DNA of 64,000 bases from Myxococcales bacterium (lineage in GTDB: Bacteria; Myxococcota_A; Polyangia; Polyangiales; GCA-016699535). Position 1 is the first letter of the stretch; every line of letters begins with the position of its first letter. Below, piece after piece: positions 17,784 to 26,988 of the stretch. The notes under the pieces were generated by a model, which was given only the letters and a program-made list of their open reading frames with translations, was not told the origin of the DNA and did not search any database. The DNA lies in assembly GCA_020633325.1 (NCBI GenBank), contig JACKDX010000001.1:62001-126000 (forward strand). Reading direction: 5' to 3'. The position numbers and the translations under genes are program-made.

Positions 17784-18232
17784 TGGCGGCTGCCGATCGG
17801 CAGATCGCTAAAGTCAATCTCTCGCACGCCCTTGGCATCGCGGGTTTGTTCAGCGTGTAAACGTATCTTCTCACGCACTCCTTCGGCGTCCACCAATCCA
17901 CGCATCACGATGACCGGGTTGCTTGCATCCGAAGTGGCGATGATAACATTGCCCAATCCCAAGACGCGCAACGAAAACGGTCGTTCAAGCCGAGTATCCT
18001 TGACGCGATATAGCTCAATGTCGTCGGTAAACTTCGACAAGACCCCGTGGTGCAGCTTAAGCCGCTGCGTCGTGAGCTCGTATCGTGTGTTCTTGATGAG
18101 CAAAAACTTCCAGAGCGCAATGAAAATCGGAATTACCAGAGGAGATAACAGACCGCATAGGACGTACGTCCCCAGATTGAGTTTCTGAGAAGATGTTCCC
18201 GACCATACGCGTGTTTCTTCATTGACCGACAT
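17780..18232 (-). CDS. Bacterial PH-domain membrane protein
   Basis: 150 residues. After a short polar start (MSVNEETRVWSGTS) two hydrophobic stretches lie at about 22-50, then a bacterial PH domain with TRYELTTQRLKLHHGVLSK, IELYRVKDTRLERPFSLRVL and VIIATSDASNPVIVMRGL, a pattern seen in YdbS/YdbT-like proteins. Function in such proteins is unclear, perhaps membrane lipid or stress sensing. The start lies 77 bases from the divergent mscL start. Confidence 0.8.
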   Translation of the reverse strand: MSVNEETRVWSGTSSQKLNLGTYVLCGLLSPLVIPIFIALWKFLLIKNTRYELTTQRLKLHHGVLSKFTDDIELYRVKDTRLERPFSLRVLGLGNVIIATSDASNPVIVMRGLVDAEGVREKIRLHAEQTRDAKGVREIDFSDLPIGSRH

Positions 18233-18308
18233 GTCTTGCTTTTATCCACATCCCATTGGAGTATTCGGCGGAAGAATACCCAACGCGTGGGTCAAAAGGA
18301 ATGGGCTT

Positions 18309-18761
18309 ATGTCGATGATGAAAGAATTTAAGGAGTTTGCCGTCAAAGGCAATATGGTCGATATGGCTGTGGGTATCATGATTGGCGCCGCGTTTAACGG
18401 CGTAGTCAAGTCCATCGTCGACGACATTATTATGCCCCCGCTCGGCTTACTGACGGGCAACCTGGATTTTTCGGACAAGTTTTTCATTCTCAAAAATGGC
18501 AGCCCTGAGGCACCCTACGCCACACTCGCCCAGGCCAAAGCGGCGGGCGCGGTGGTGATGTCTTACGGCCAACTCATCAGTCAGCTGGTGAGCTTTCTGA
18601 TCATCGCTTTTGTGCTATTTATGATTGTCCGCTGGATTAATCGTCTCCGCAAGCAGCCAGAGGCCGTGCCAAACGCCAAATTATGCCCGTTTTGCAAATC
18701 TAGCATCGATGTGGCTGCTTCCCGGTGCGCGTTTTGCACCTCGGATCTCAAGAACGACTGA
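18309..18761 (+). CDS. mscL: Large-conductance mechanosensitive channel with C-terminal zinc ribbon
   Basis: Forms a homopentameric inner-membrane pore that opens on hypo-osmotic shock. ATG at 18309 has AAGGA about nine bases upstream. Residues 1-90 match MscL: MMKEFKEFAVKGNMVDMAVG, IIMPPLGLLTGNLDFSD and two transmembrane helices with SFLIIAFVLFMIVRWINRL. Unusual: the C-terminus after the second helix carries CPFC-N12-CAFC (KLCPFCKSSIDVAASRCAFC), a zinc-ribbon-like motif that also occurs in some deltaproteobacterial MscL proteins. It would sit in the cytoplasm at the helical bundle. Confidence 0.93.
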   Translation: MSMMKEFKEFAVKGNMVDMAVGIMIGAAFNGVVKSIVDDIIMPPLGLLTGNLDFSDKFFILKNGSPEAPYATLAQAKAAGAVVMSYGQLISQLVSFLIIAFVLFMIVRWINRLRKQPEAVPNAKLCPFCKSSIDVAASRCAFCTSDLKND

Positions 18762-18869
18762 GTTCCTTGCGGCAGCAGCGGCAAACGCTTGCATGCGATA
18801 TTTCGGACCCACACGCCTCGCTATGTCGCGTTTGAGGGAGCCCGCGTTTCGCGCTAGCCTAAGCATAGA

Positions 18870-19406
18870 ATGCCAAATACCAGCACTATAATGACTTTGC
18901 AGCTGCTTCTCTGCGTGAGCTTTGCCTGCGGTCAAGGCAATGGGAACCCTACCCAAGAAGGGCTTCCGAGCACTCAAAGCACACTTCCTGATGCCGGGCG
19001 GCCCGCGCCTCGTGGACCGCTAAAGGGCGCCCTAGAAGATGCGGGAGACGACGCCTGGGAGGGCGATGCCGAGACGCCGTGTCGACGGGGATTTGCCGGC
19101 GCCGTAGGTATTGTTTCAGATAGCCTCGAGGTTTCAGCGTGCGGTGTATTGCTGCCCCATTCACCTTTGGAATGCATTGCTCGGCGCACCGACTGCACCT
19201 CGACGCTCACCTGCCAAGATACGGTGTGGCAGCAAACACAATGGGCGTTCGATGCGCAGGGTCAGGCAGAGGCGACGTTAGAGTTGCCGGAAGGATCGCG
19301 TGCGCATTGCAACGGTCAGCTCAGCCAAGACGGCTATGATATGGCGTGGCTCTGCACCTTTGAATCTGCAACATGCACGGGGACCATCAGATCGTACTTT
19401 GAGTAA
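18870..19406 (+). CDS. Hypothetical lipoprotein
   Basis: 178 residues; MTLQLLLCVSFACGQ gives a lipoprotein-type signal (possible Cys at about 20), followed by a Pro/Asp-rich linker and a Cys-rich C-terminal domain (about seven cysteines, for example CIARRTDCTSTLTCQDTVW). An alternative start is the ATG at 18891. It overlaps the end of the aldo/keto reductase gene on the other strand by 20 bases. The family is not recognised. Confidence 0.6.
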   Translation: MPNTSTIMTLQLLLCVSFACGQGNGNPTQEGLPSTQSTLPDAGRPAPRGPLKGALEDAGDDAWEGDAETPCRRGFAGAVGIVSDSLEVSACGVLLPHSPLECIARRTDCTSTLTCQDTVWQQTQWAFDAQGQAEATLELPEGSRAHCNGQLSQDGYDMAWLCTFESATCTGTIRSYFE

Positions 19407-20304
19407 CCTCTGGACGGCTAAAGCCAAACGCCTGGTTTAGCTCAAACACGTCTTCCTGAGACAGCGCGAGCCTAAGCGCGCGCACACTGCTACGAATGCT
19501 TTCCTCTTTGCTGGCGCCAGGAATAGGGATCATGGCCGGGGAAATGGCCAAGAGCCAACTTAGGGCTACTTCGTAGGGCGTAGCCTGATAGCGCTCGCCG
19601 AGCGACACCAGTGTGGGGTCTTCCCCCAGGCTCGTTTTCCCGGACCCGCCACCGACGGGACTCCAGGGTAAAAACGTGATCCCATCTGCTTCGCACCGAC
19701 CAAGCACCCCTTCCTCTACGGCCCTCAGGTCGTGCGGATTACATCGGTTTTGCACACTCACCACCGTGACGATCTCCTGGGCAATCGCAATGTGGGCAAC
19801 GCTGACATTCGACAACCCGATGTGTTGAATTTTGCCTTCCTCTTGTAGGCGCGAGAGCTCCCCCACACTGTCTTCGAACCGCACCTTCGGGTCTGGGGCA
19901 TGCAACTGATAGAGAGCAATGCTTTCGGTTCCGAGCGACTTTAGGCTGCGCTCGCACGCGGCCCGCAAATGACTGGGCCGACCGTCCCGCACCCATTCGC
20001 CTTGAGGGCGCGTGAGCCCGCCTTTTGTCGCCACAGTCACCGTGCGCGCATCGCCATGCCACGACGCGAGGGCTTTGTGGATCAAGCGCTCGTTGTGTCC
20101 CGTGTCCGAATCATCCAGACAGTAGGCATCGGCTGTATCTATCAACGTCACACCAAAGTCGAGGGCGGTATGAATCACCCGAATGCCCATTTCCTCGGGG
20201 GGACGCCCCTTAATAGAAAGCGGCATGCCGCCCAGACCGATAGCAGAGACACTAGGGGCGCTTTTGCCAAGTGCGCGTTGGGGGAGAGTTATTGGTGTTG
20301 ACAT
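19387..20304 (-). CDS. Aldo/keto reductase
   Basis: NADPH-dependent carbonyl reductase of the (beta/alpha)8 type. The catalytic tetrad is visible: Asp56 and Tyr61 in DTADAY, Lys94 in VATKGG and His135 in LYQLHAPD. Other family signatures are GLGGMPLS, IGLSNVS and IPIPGASKEESI near the cofactor-binding end. Length 305 is typical. Start MSTPITLPQRALG at 20304. It is a cytosolic enzyme, substrate unknown; closest in style to the YakC/PLP-reductase-like group. Confidence 0.9.
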   Translation of the reverse strand: MSTPITLPQRALGKSAPSVSAIGLGGMPLSIKGRPPEEMGIRVIHTALDFGVTLIDTADAYCLDDSDTGHNERLIHKALASWHGDARTVTVATKGGLTRPQGEWVRDGRPSHLRAACERSLKSLGTESIALYQLHAPDPKVRFEDSVGELSRLQEEGKIQHIGLSNVSVAHIAIAQEIVTVVSVQNRCNPHDLRAVEEGVLGRCEADGITFLPWSPVGGGSGKTSLGEDPTLVSLGERYQATPYEVALSWLLAISPAMIPIPGASKEESIRSSVRALRLALSQEDVFELNQAFGFSRPEVTQSTI

Positions 20305-20385
20305 GGAGGAGATGTAACGCGATGTGCGCGTGATGCCAACCCGCCAAGTGGCTCTCCCAAAAAACGTGCATCTCAGGAAAATGTA

Positions 20386-20415
20386 TTGTATCGGATAAAC
20401 AGCATGCGTTATAAT
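20386..20415 (+). promoter_or_regulatory. Promoter upstream of the PilZ gene
   Basis: TTGTAT at 20386-20391 and TATAAT at 20410-20415 with an 18-base spacer fit a vegetative promoter. Start of transcription would be near 20422, about 20 bases before the ATG at 20443, with AAAGG just upstream of the ATG. Confidence 0.55.
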
Positions 20416-20442
20416 GCCATGCTTTAATCCTCTAAAGGCATC

Positions 20443-21414
20443 ATGACGATGACGACATATACGGGGGCCGAGAAGGCCGCAAAGGCCCGAGAGACCTTGG
20501 GTGGAGCGCTCGCCGCTTTACAAAGTGATCCAGAGATCCCCCCGGACGTCTTATCGGTGACGGCAAATATTGCCAGCGCCGTAGGTGCATTGTTCGAAGC
20601 GGAGCGGGCAAGCTCCGAGATCGATGGTAAGGGTTGCGCGAAACATGCGCTCTCATCCCTGAGTCAGACCCTCGCGCTCTTGCAGGATGTCAAAAGCCAA
20701 CATCACGGTATTGCGATCGCCACGGAGTCCATTGCCGGCGCGATGACGCTTTTGTTCCCTCTGACGACCGCCCCCACTCGGTATCCGGGAGCGATATCCT
20801 CCCCCGCTGAGAGCAAGGCTCCTTCAGCGAAGCCTCCTGAGACCAACCTCTCTTCGCCACCTGCGGGGAGCAAGGCTCCTTCAGCGAAGCCTCCTGAGAC
20901 CAACCTCTCTTCGCCACCTGCGGGGAGCAAGGCTCCTTCAGCGAAGCCTCCTGAGACCAACCTCTCTTCGCCACCTGCGGGGAGCAAGGCTCCTTCAGGG
21001 AAGCCTCCTGAGACCAACCTTTCTTCGCCACCTGCGGGCAGCAAGTCCTCAGGCAAGCCCGCGTCCGTTTCCCCCCTTACAGCCGGTTCGCGCACAAACA
21101 TCGAGGCCAACATCGGCGCTGCTACCGAGACAAACTTTTTTGTCGGCTTCTCCGGGGAAATCGCCGAAGGAGGCGTCTTTATTGCCACCTATATGACGCT
21201 TGAAAAAGGGACTCCTCTTGAAATGCTGCTCACCTTGCCTGGCGGCTTTGAGATGCGCCTTCTAGGCAATGTGCGCTTTGTACGAGACCCCATGGATTTT
21301 AGTACCAGCGCCGAGCCCGGCATGGGCGTGACATTCGAATCGGTGACCGACGAGCAGCGGAAGCTCATGCTGCGTTTTATCGCCAAACGTCCGCCAATCT
21401 TTTACGACGACTAG
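20443..21414 (+). CDS. PilZ-like domain protein with a repetitive linker
   Basis: The N-terminal 110 residues form a helical domain without a named family. A linker of 19-residue repeats (A-P-S-A-K-P-P-E-T-N-L-S-S-P-P-A-G-S-K) follows, about residues 126-201. The C-terminal 100 residues resemble the PilZ group found in deltaproteobacteria (FVGFSGEIAEGGVFIATY, GTPLEMLLTLPGG, GMGVTFESVTDEQRKL). The usual RxxxR of c-di-GMP binding is not clear, so the protein may not bind the ligand. It likely acts in motility or surface behaviour. ATG at 20443 has AAAGG upstream and a good promoter. Confidence 0.72.
   Translation: MTMTTYTGAEKAAKARETLGGALAALQSDPEIPPDVLSVTANIASAVGALFEAERASSEIDGKGCAKHALSSLSQTLALLQDVKSQHHGIAIATESIAGAMTLLFPLTTAPTRYPGAISSPAESKAPSAKPPETNLSSPPAGSKAPSAKPPETNLSSPPAGSKAPSAKPPETNLSSPPAGSKAPSGKPPETNLSSPPAGSKSSGKPASVSPLTAGSRTNIEANIGAATETNFFVGFSGEIAEGGVFIATYMTLEKGTPLEMLLTLPGGFEMRLLGNVRFVRDPMDFSTSAEPGMGVTFESVTDEQRKLMLRFIAKRPPIFYDD
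20818..21045 (+). repeat. Four 57-bp tandem repeats inside the PilZ gene
   Basis: Four copies of a 57-base unit, at 20818, 20875, 20932 and 20989. The first three are nearly identical; the fourth has a few substitutions (GGG for GCG, TTT for CTC). The unit keeps the reading frame and encodes 19 residues, so copy number can change without breaking the protein. Confidence 0.9.
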
Positions 21415-21431
21415 ACGCTTCCGTCAGGCAC

Positions 21432-21821
21432 ATGGCTCCCCCCCCCGAAGAAACACTGATATTTGACGGTGAGTGTGGGTTTTGTACCGCATGCGTGGAC
21501 TGGTTTCGTGCGCGCAGTCGCAAGACTGTTCGCGTTGTGCCCATGCAACGCATCAACCCAGAGCACTTCGGTCTCACGCTCGCTCAAATGGAGAAAGAGG
21601 CCTGGTGGATCAGCGGCGCTCAGAACTACGCAGGGCACCGCGCGGTTTCAAGAGCGCTGATGGCATGTGGCGCCCCATGGAACATCGTGGGATTCGTGCT
21701 TGATGTCATCCCTTTCCGCTGGGGCGCTGCGATTGCCTACCGGTGGGTTGCGCGGAATCGAGGCCGCTTACCCGGCGTGTTACCCGCATGCCAGAGGAAT
21801 GAGCGAGAGCGGTCAGACTGA
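21432..21821 (+). CDS. DCC-family thiol-disulfide oxidoreductase (DUF393)
   Basis: The hallmark DxxCxxC occurs as FDGECGFC (Cys15 and Cys18), near the start after the strand LIFD. The rest follows the family: RVVPMQRINPEHFG, WWISG, RALMACG and a C-terminal hydrophobic IVGFVLDVIPFRWGAAIAYRWV. 129 residues is the usual length. Predicted cytoplasmic or membrane-associated redox protein of unknown partner. It lies between the PilZ gene and the NtrC-type regulator, 17 bases from the next gene. Confidence 0.85.
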   Translation: MAPPPEETLIFDGECGFCTACVDWFRARSRKTVRVVPMQRINPEHFGLTLAQMEKEAWWISGAQNYAGHRAVSRALMACGAPWNIVGFVLDVIPFRWGAAIAYRWVARNRGRLPGVLPACQRNERERSD

Positions 21822-21838
21822 GGTATGGTGGGCGCGCC

Positions 21839-23191
21839 ATGGTTGAAATGACCGAAGGGACCATCACCATCGTAGTCGTGGACGATGAAGCATCCAATCG
21901 AGAATCTCTTGAAAAGATTTTTCAGCGGGAAAAGTTTCGCGTGCTCTTGGCGGAAAACGGTCAAGTCGCATTAGACCTATGTCGACAGCATCGCGTGCAC
22001 GTGGTGCTTTCCGATCTCATGATGCCGGGAATGACGGGGCTCGACTTGATTAAGGCACTCAAAACAGTGTCTCCGGATACCGAAACCGTGATGATGACGG
22101 CATATGGCACCATTGAAACGGCAGTTTCGGCGATGCGGGAAGGTGCCTATGATTTTGTCGAAAAACCTCTGAAGCGCGCTCAGATTGTCAAAACAATTCG
22201 CAAAGCTGTAGAGCGCCATGCCCTCATTACTGAGAACCGTTTGCTCAAGCTGCAGCTTTCCTCCCTTAACAACAAGGCCATTATTGGATCCTCCCCCGCC
22301 CTAAGACGTGCCCTCGAAGTCGCAACCCAAGCGGCGCCTTCTACCGCTTCCATCCTCATACTCGGTCAAAGCGGGACCGGAAAAGAGTTGCTAGCGCGCC
22401 ACATTCACCAACACAGCAACCGACACGGCGCGTTCATCGCGGTCAACCTCTCGGCGCTGCCGGACAGCATCGTCGAAGCTGAGCTTTTTGGGTACGAACC
22501 CGGCGCATTCACGGGCGCTGAGCGCCGCAGGGACGGGCGAATCGCGCAAGCAGACGGAGGCACGTTGTTTTTGGATGAAATCGGTGAGCTCGCGCCGCAG
22601 GTCCAGGTAAAATTATTGCGGGTGCTGCAGCATCGAGAATATGAGCCCTTGGGCGGAAAGACCCGCCAAGCGGATTTCAGACTCGTAACCGCCACCAACC
22701 GTGACCTCTATGGAGAGGTGACAACAGGAAACTTCAGAGAAGATCTCTACTATCGACTCAACGTCATCGCGATCACTGCCCCTCGCTTAAGTGATCGCAA
22801 ATCGGACATTCCGCTCTTGGTGGACCATTTCCTAGATCTGTATTGCCGCCGTAACCAAAAACCTGAGATTGTCATTTCAAAGCCTGCCTTGGAACGTCTG
22901 ATGGGCTACAACTGGCCGGGCAATGTCCGCGAGCTGGAGAATATCGTTGAACGGTTGGTCGTCCTCAGCACAGGAACCAGGGTCGATGTCGAGGATTTGC
23001 CGCCTCCCATTTCGACTGTCGCTCCCCATCAGGGCGATTTGGTGTTCACCATCGGCACCCCACTTCAAGAACTTGAAACGCGGGCCATTCGTGCCACCCT
23101 GGATCATACCGGTGGTGATAAACAACTGGCAGCCCAACTGCTTGGAATCTCCGCCCGCACGATCTACCGTAAACTCGAAACCCCCGAATAA
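21839..23191 (+). CDS. NtrC-family sigma-54-dependent response regulator
   Basis: Three domains in order. Receiver, 1-125, with phosphoacceptor Asp59 (SDLMMPG) and conserved Lys in EKPLKR. AAA+ sigma-54 activator, about 145-375, with Walker A GQSGTGKE near 176, sigma-54 contact loop GAFTGA near 221, Walker B GGTLFLDEIG and the arginine-finger region FREDLYYRLNV. Fis-type DNA-binding helix-turn-helix at the C-terminus, LAAQLLGISARTIYRKL. It should activate sigma-54 promoters when phosphorylated; no partner kinase gene is adjacent. Start ATG 21839; another ATG is at 21848. Confidence 0.95.
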   Translation: MVEMTEGTITIVVVDDEASNRESLEKIFQREKFRVLLAENGQVALDLCRQHRVHVVLSDLMMPGMTGLDLIKALKTVSPDTETVMMTAYGTIETAVSAMREGAYDFVEKPLKRAQIVKTIRKAVERHALITENRLLKLQLSSLNNKAIIGSSPALRRALEVATQAAPSTASILILGQSGTGKELLARHIHQHSNRHGAFIAVNLSALPDSIVEAELFGYEPGAFTGAERRRDGRIAQADGGTLFLDEIGELAPQVQVKLLRVLQHREYEPLGGKTRQADFRLVTATNRDLYGEVTTGNFREDLYYRLNVIAITAPRLSDRKSDIPLLVDHFLDLYCRRNQKPEIVISKPALERLMGYNWPGNVRELENIVERLVVLSTGTRVDVEDLPPPISTVAPHQGDLVFTIGTPLQELETRAIRATLDHTGGDKQLAAQLLGISARTIYRKLETPE

Positions 23192-23225
23192 ATAAGAACT
23201 TGGTATGCCCTCGTCCGGTTCCAGC

Positions 23226-24236
23226 TCATGCCCGGTGATATTCGCGATACCATCGCACAAACTCCGGCAATCCTAAGCGAAGGGGCGTCGAAGGCGCAAA
23301 CTCCACCTCCCGCTTTAGCGCCTCGATGTCAGCATGGGTTTCTTCGACGTCTCCCGCCTGCATCGGCATGAGCACCACCTCGGCCTTTTTCCCCAATGCT
23401 GCTTCGAGTTCTTGTATGAAGCCGAGCAACTGCACGGGTTGGTTATTCCCAAGATTGTATATCCGATAAGGCGCGCTGCTCGTTTCGGGTTCCGGGTGAA
23501 ACGCATCCCATTTGAGGTCGGGCTTCGGCACCTTGCTTATCAGTGAAACGACTGCGCGTACTACGTCGTCAATATAGGTAAAATCTCGACGCATTTTTCC
23601 CTGGTTAAACACTTGAATCGGCTCCCCGAGCAGAATTGCCTGCGTAAAGGCGTAATATGCCATGTCGGGACGTCCCCAAGGGCCGTACACGGTAAAGAAC
23701 CTCAGACCAGTTACCGGCAGTTGGTACAAATGGCTGTATGCGTGCGCCAGTAGCTCATTGGATTTCTTCGTGGCCGCATACAAGCTCAATGGATGATCGA
23801 CATTATCCTTTACTGAATACGGCAGCTTGCGATTTGCGCCATATACTGAGCTTGAAGAGGCAAACAGCAAGTGCTTGATAGCCGAACGATGGCAGTTCTC
23901 CAACACATTTGCGAATCCGACCACATTGCTCTCGATATAGGCGTGAGGGTTCAGCAATGAATATCTGACCCCCGCCTGAGCCGCTAGATTTATAACGACA
24001 TTCGGCTGGTAGCGTTCGAAAACCTCGAGCAATCGTTTGGCATCTGCGAGATTTCCTCGCTCAAACGAGAAACGCTTTCCACTCGCCAATTGGCGTAGCC
24101 GCGCTTCTTTTAGGCGTACGTCGTAGTAAGAATTGAGGTTATCAAAACCAACAACATTGACCGGCACCGACTCCAAGGCCTTACAGACATGCATTCCAAT
24201 GAATCCGGCAGCGCCGGTGACTAAGACTGTGTCCAT
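23226..24236 (-). CDS. NAD-dependent nucleotide-sugar epimerase (UDP-glucuronate 4-epimerase-like)
   Basis: Extended short-chain dehydrogenase that interconverts nucleotide sugars in surface-glycan synthesis. The Rossmann motif is TGAAGFIG at the N-terminus, catalytic Ser/Tyr/Lys as SSSSVYGAN and YAATKKSNE, and the substrate loop has FFTVYGPWGRPDMAYY and RDFTYIDDVVRAVV. These match UDP-glucuronate 4-epimerases (LspL/Uge group). Length 336 is normal. The gene is divergent from the exporter and glycosyltransferase operon starting at 24460, and very probably supplies a sugar for it. Confidence 0.9.
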   Translation of the reverse strand: MDTVLVTGAAGFIGMHVCKALESVPVNVVGFDNLNSYYDVRLKEARLRQLASGKRFSFERGNLADAKRLLEVFERYQPNVVINLAAQAGVRYSLLNPHAYIESNVVGFANVLENCHRSAIKHLLFASSSSVYGANRKLPYSVKDNVDHPLSLYAATKKSNELLAHAYSHLYQLPVTGLRFFTVYGPWGRPDMAYYAFTQAILLGEPIQVFNQGKMRRDFTYIDDVVRAVVSLISKVPKPDLKWDAFHPEPETSSAPYRIYNLGNNQPVQLLGFIQELEAALGKKAEVVLMPMQAGDVEETHADIEALKREVEFAPSTPLRLGLPEFVRWYREYHRA

Positions 24237-24459
24237 AGATCAGGGTTTCTCACAACTAAATCTGGGTCTGATGCCTCAGTTGAGCGCTCCCCACGAACGA
24301 AAGCGGTCTTTTGTAGCACATTTGCCCTGATATGGTGCAACTAAACCCAGCATCAACGACTCAGAAGATAATATGCCGTGTCCTCAAAACTCATCAGAGA
24401 GAGCCTAAAAGCAGACGCTTCCAAGTCGGCCAGCACTACGCTATCTATGCTGCGCCGCT

Positions 24460-26985
24460 ATGTCTAAGTTGCTCGAGAAACTCGCGTATCATCAAACTAA
24501 GCATTCATTCCGCTGGCTGGTGCTGGCAGTCATAATGATCGCCTTATCGTGGCCGTTTGTGTCGAAGTTGGGGCTCGACACCTCCTGGGAAGCCCTCCTT
24601 CCCCAAGACAAGCCGAGTGTGCAAGATCTAAAACGTGTCGGGAAGCGGCTTGGAGGGCTATCCACGCTAATCCCGGTCATTCAGTCAAGGGATACCGAAG
24701 CATTAAAGCGTTTTGCACGCGACCTGGTGCCCAGGCTCAACGGTCTATCGAAATATGGTGTGCACAGCGTGGAATGGAATTTGGGTCAGTACGAGGATTT
24801 CGTTCTAAAGCATAAATTTCTCTATGCCGACTTGGAGGATCTCAAGGAAATTCGCGACGGCCTCGAAGAACGTCTTATCTATGAAAAGCTCCGCAAAAAT
24901 CCCCTCTATGTGGACCTCACCGATGAAGCGCCCCCCGATCCTGAAGAACTGATCGATCGCATCGAGAAGAAATCAAAGGAAAGTAAACAAAAGCAAGCTC
25001 GGTTTGCAGGCGGATTTTACATTCATCCCGAAGGACATCATCTCTTCATTTTCTTAAGAACAGACATCTCGGGCGGCGACGCCAAGACGGTGAAAAAGCT
25101 GATCGCAGCCGTGGATGCCGAAGTCCACCACCTGAACCCTAAGCGCTACGCGCCTGATCTTAAAGTCGAGTATGCAGGCGATTTGCTCCGCGCTGGAGAG
25201 GAACACGACGCAATTAAGCAAGAACTCCTGGTGGCAATCATTTTGACGGTTGTCCTGGTTCTGGTGGCGATTTTGGTTTTTTTTCGTCGATTCCGCGCGC
25301 TGCCCTTGCTTGGTGGCGCGATGGTTGTGCCTATCCTACTCACGTTTGCATTCGCACAAATTATCGTCGGTAACCTTAACTCGTCTACCGCATTCCTTGG
25401 AAGCATCATTATCGGCAACGGCAGCAACCCCAATGTGATATGGCTCGCGCGGTATTTTGAAGAACGTCGCAACGGAAACGGCGTGTTCGATTCAATTAAA
25501 ACGACGCACCTAACTAGCTGGAAGGCCACACTGGTTGCGTCGTTCGCCGCAGCTTTCGCCTATGGATCGCTCGTTATCACGGAGTTTCAGGGCTTTCGAG
25601 ATTTTGGCATCATCGGTGGCATTGGCATGTTACTTGGCTGGTTGGGCTCGATGACCATTCTGCCGGTGCTGACTGCCCTTTACGAGCGAATGCGGCCGAT
25701 GCCCAAAGAGTCGATTCCCGTTGCCGAGCAGACCACCATTTACGGGACGATCTTTAGTAAACTTGCGTTTGCTGCTCCGCGTGCTGTCGTAACCACGTCG
25801 TTGCTGCTTACAGCCATTGGGGTCACGGCCATTGTGGTCGCCATCGTCAGAGATCCGATCGAATACAATTTTAGGAAGTTAAGCTCTCGGCGTGAAGGGG
25901 CATCACGCGCTGCGGAGTTGATGAAGAGGGTGAAAGAAACCGTTGGACAGGCCGGAGCGGGCAATGGCATCGCGATGTGGATTCCAAACCGCTCTGAAGT
26001 TGCCGAGACAAAGGCACGGCTTGAAGCCCGCAGAGATAACCGAAATGCACCGATAGGTAATGTCAGAAGCATCGACGACCTTCTCCCCGAGCATCAGCCC
26101 GCGAAGATTGCGTTGCTTGGCGAAATTAGGGAGCAGTTGCTGGAGATCCGCTCTTTCGCGACAGACGAGCAGAAAGCAAAAATCGATGCGCATTTGCCGC
26201 CGGAATCGGTACAACTTTTAACAGAGGACGCCCTACCGGCCCAAAGTGTCCGCTTGTTCACCGAGCGGGATGGTACGCGGGGGCGTATTCTATTCATCGA
26301 ACAGGATCCTGACCGCAACACTTGGGATGGACGCTATCTAGTTGAGTGGTCCAATGAACTTCGCACTGTGCGTATGAAAGACGGATCAACGCCGGCACTC
26401 GCTGGGCGTGCCCCGGTTTTCGCCGACATTTTGGAGGCTGTGTGGGTTGACGGGCCAAAGGCTGTAACCGCGTCATTTATCATAACACTGTGTCTCGTAA
26501 TTTTTGGATTTCGAGCGCGGCGCGAGCGTTGGCTTACCATGCTGTCACTGTTGGTGGGCATCACTTGGATGGCTGGAACGCTGGCACTGATGGGCATGAA
26601 ACTAAACTTTCTCAATTTCGTCGCATTTCCTATCACGTTCGGAACCGGCGTTGATTATGGCGTCAACCTGGTCAAGCGATTTTCCGCTGAAACAAAAGCT
26701 GGATTAACCGACATGCGCGCCATTCGCGTTGCTGTAAAGCAATCAGGTGGAGCCGTAACCCTGTGTTCACTGACTACTATGATTGGCTACTCTTCACTTT
26801 TTACAAGTGCAAATCAGGCATTGAGATCTTTTGGCGCGGCGATGACTATCAGCGAAATCACCTGCCTCCTCTCTGCAGGCATAGTCTTGCCAGCATGGAT
26901 TGCCATGCGGGGAGATAAGCGACCGCGTGTCGCCTCGAAGACGAACATGCGCAGATCGAATCACAAACACAGCACAGCCCATTGA
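24460..26985 (+). CDS. MMPL/RND-superfamily exporter, probable lipid or glycan-related
   Basis: 841 residues in the two-halves layout of RND permeases: one N-terminal transmembrane segment (WLVLAVIMIALSWPF), a large soluble loop, a five-helix bundle at about 255-410, then a second TM/loop/helix-bundle unit ending near 825. MMPL-like signatures include TAFLGSIIIGNGSNPNVIWLA and FPITFGTGVDYGVNLVKRF. It resembles the HpnN group that moves hopanoids or other lipids to the outer membrane. As first gene of the glycan operon, three bases before the glycosyltransferase, it may export a lipid or lipid-linked carrier. Confidence 0.85.
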   Translation: MSKLLEKLAYHQTKHSFRWLVLAVIMIALSWPFVSKLGLDTSWEALLPQDKPSVQDLKRVGKRLGGLSTLIPVIQSRDTEALKRFARDLVPRLNGLSKYGVHSVEWNLGQYEDFVLKHKFLYADLEDLKEIRDGLEERLIYEKLRKNPLYVDLTDEAPPDPEELIDRIEKKSKESKQKQARFAGGFYIHPEGHHLFIFLRTDISGGDAKTVKKLIAAVDAEVHHLNPKRYAPDLKVEYAGDLLRAGEEHDAIKQELLVAIILTVVLVLVAILVFFRRFRALPLLGGAMVVPILLTFAFAQIIVGNLNSSTAFLGSIIIGNGSNPNVIWLARYFEERRNGNGVFDSIKTTHLTSWKATLVASFAAAFAYGSLVITEFQGFRDFGIIGGIGMLLGWLGSMTILPVLTALYERMRPMPKESIPVAEQTTIYGTIFSKLAFAAPRAVVTTSLLLTAIGVTAIVVAIVRDPIEYNFRKLSSRREGASRAAELMKRVKETVGQAGAGNGIAMWIPNRSEVAETKARLEARRDNRNAPIGNVRSIDDLLPEHQPAKIALLGEIREQLLEIRSFATDEQKAKIDAHLPPESVQLLTEDALPAQSVRLFTERDGTRGRILFIEQDPDRNTWDGRYLVEWSNELRTVRMKDGSTPALAGRAPVFADILEAVWVDGPKAVTASFIITLCLVIFGFRARRERWLTMLSLLVGITWMAGTLALMGMKLNFLNFVAFPITFGTGVDYGVNLVKRFSAETKAGLTDMRAIRVAVKQSGGAVTLCSLTTMIGYSSLFTSANQALRSFGAAMTISEITCLLSAGIVLPAWIAMRGDKRPRVASKTNMRRSNHKHSTAH

Positions 26986-26988
26986 GCG

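Noticed and set aside
20690..21188. Repeat-rich minus frames in the PilZ gene
   Set aside because: They are mirror frames of the 57-bp repeats and have no start signal.
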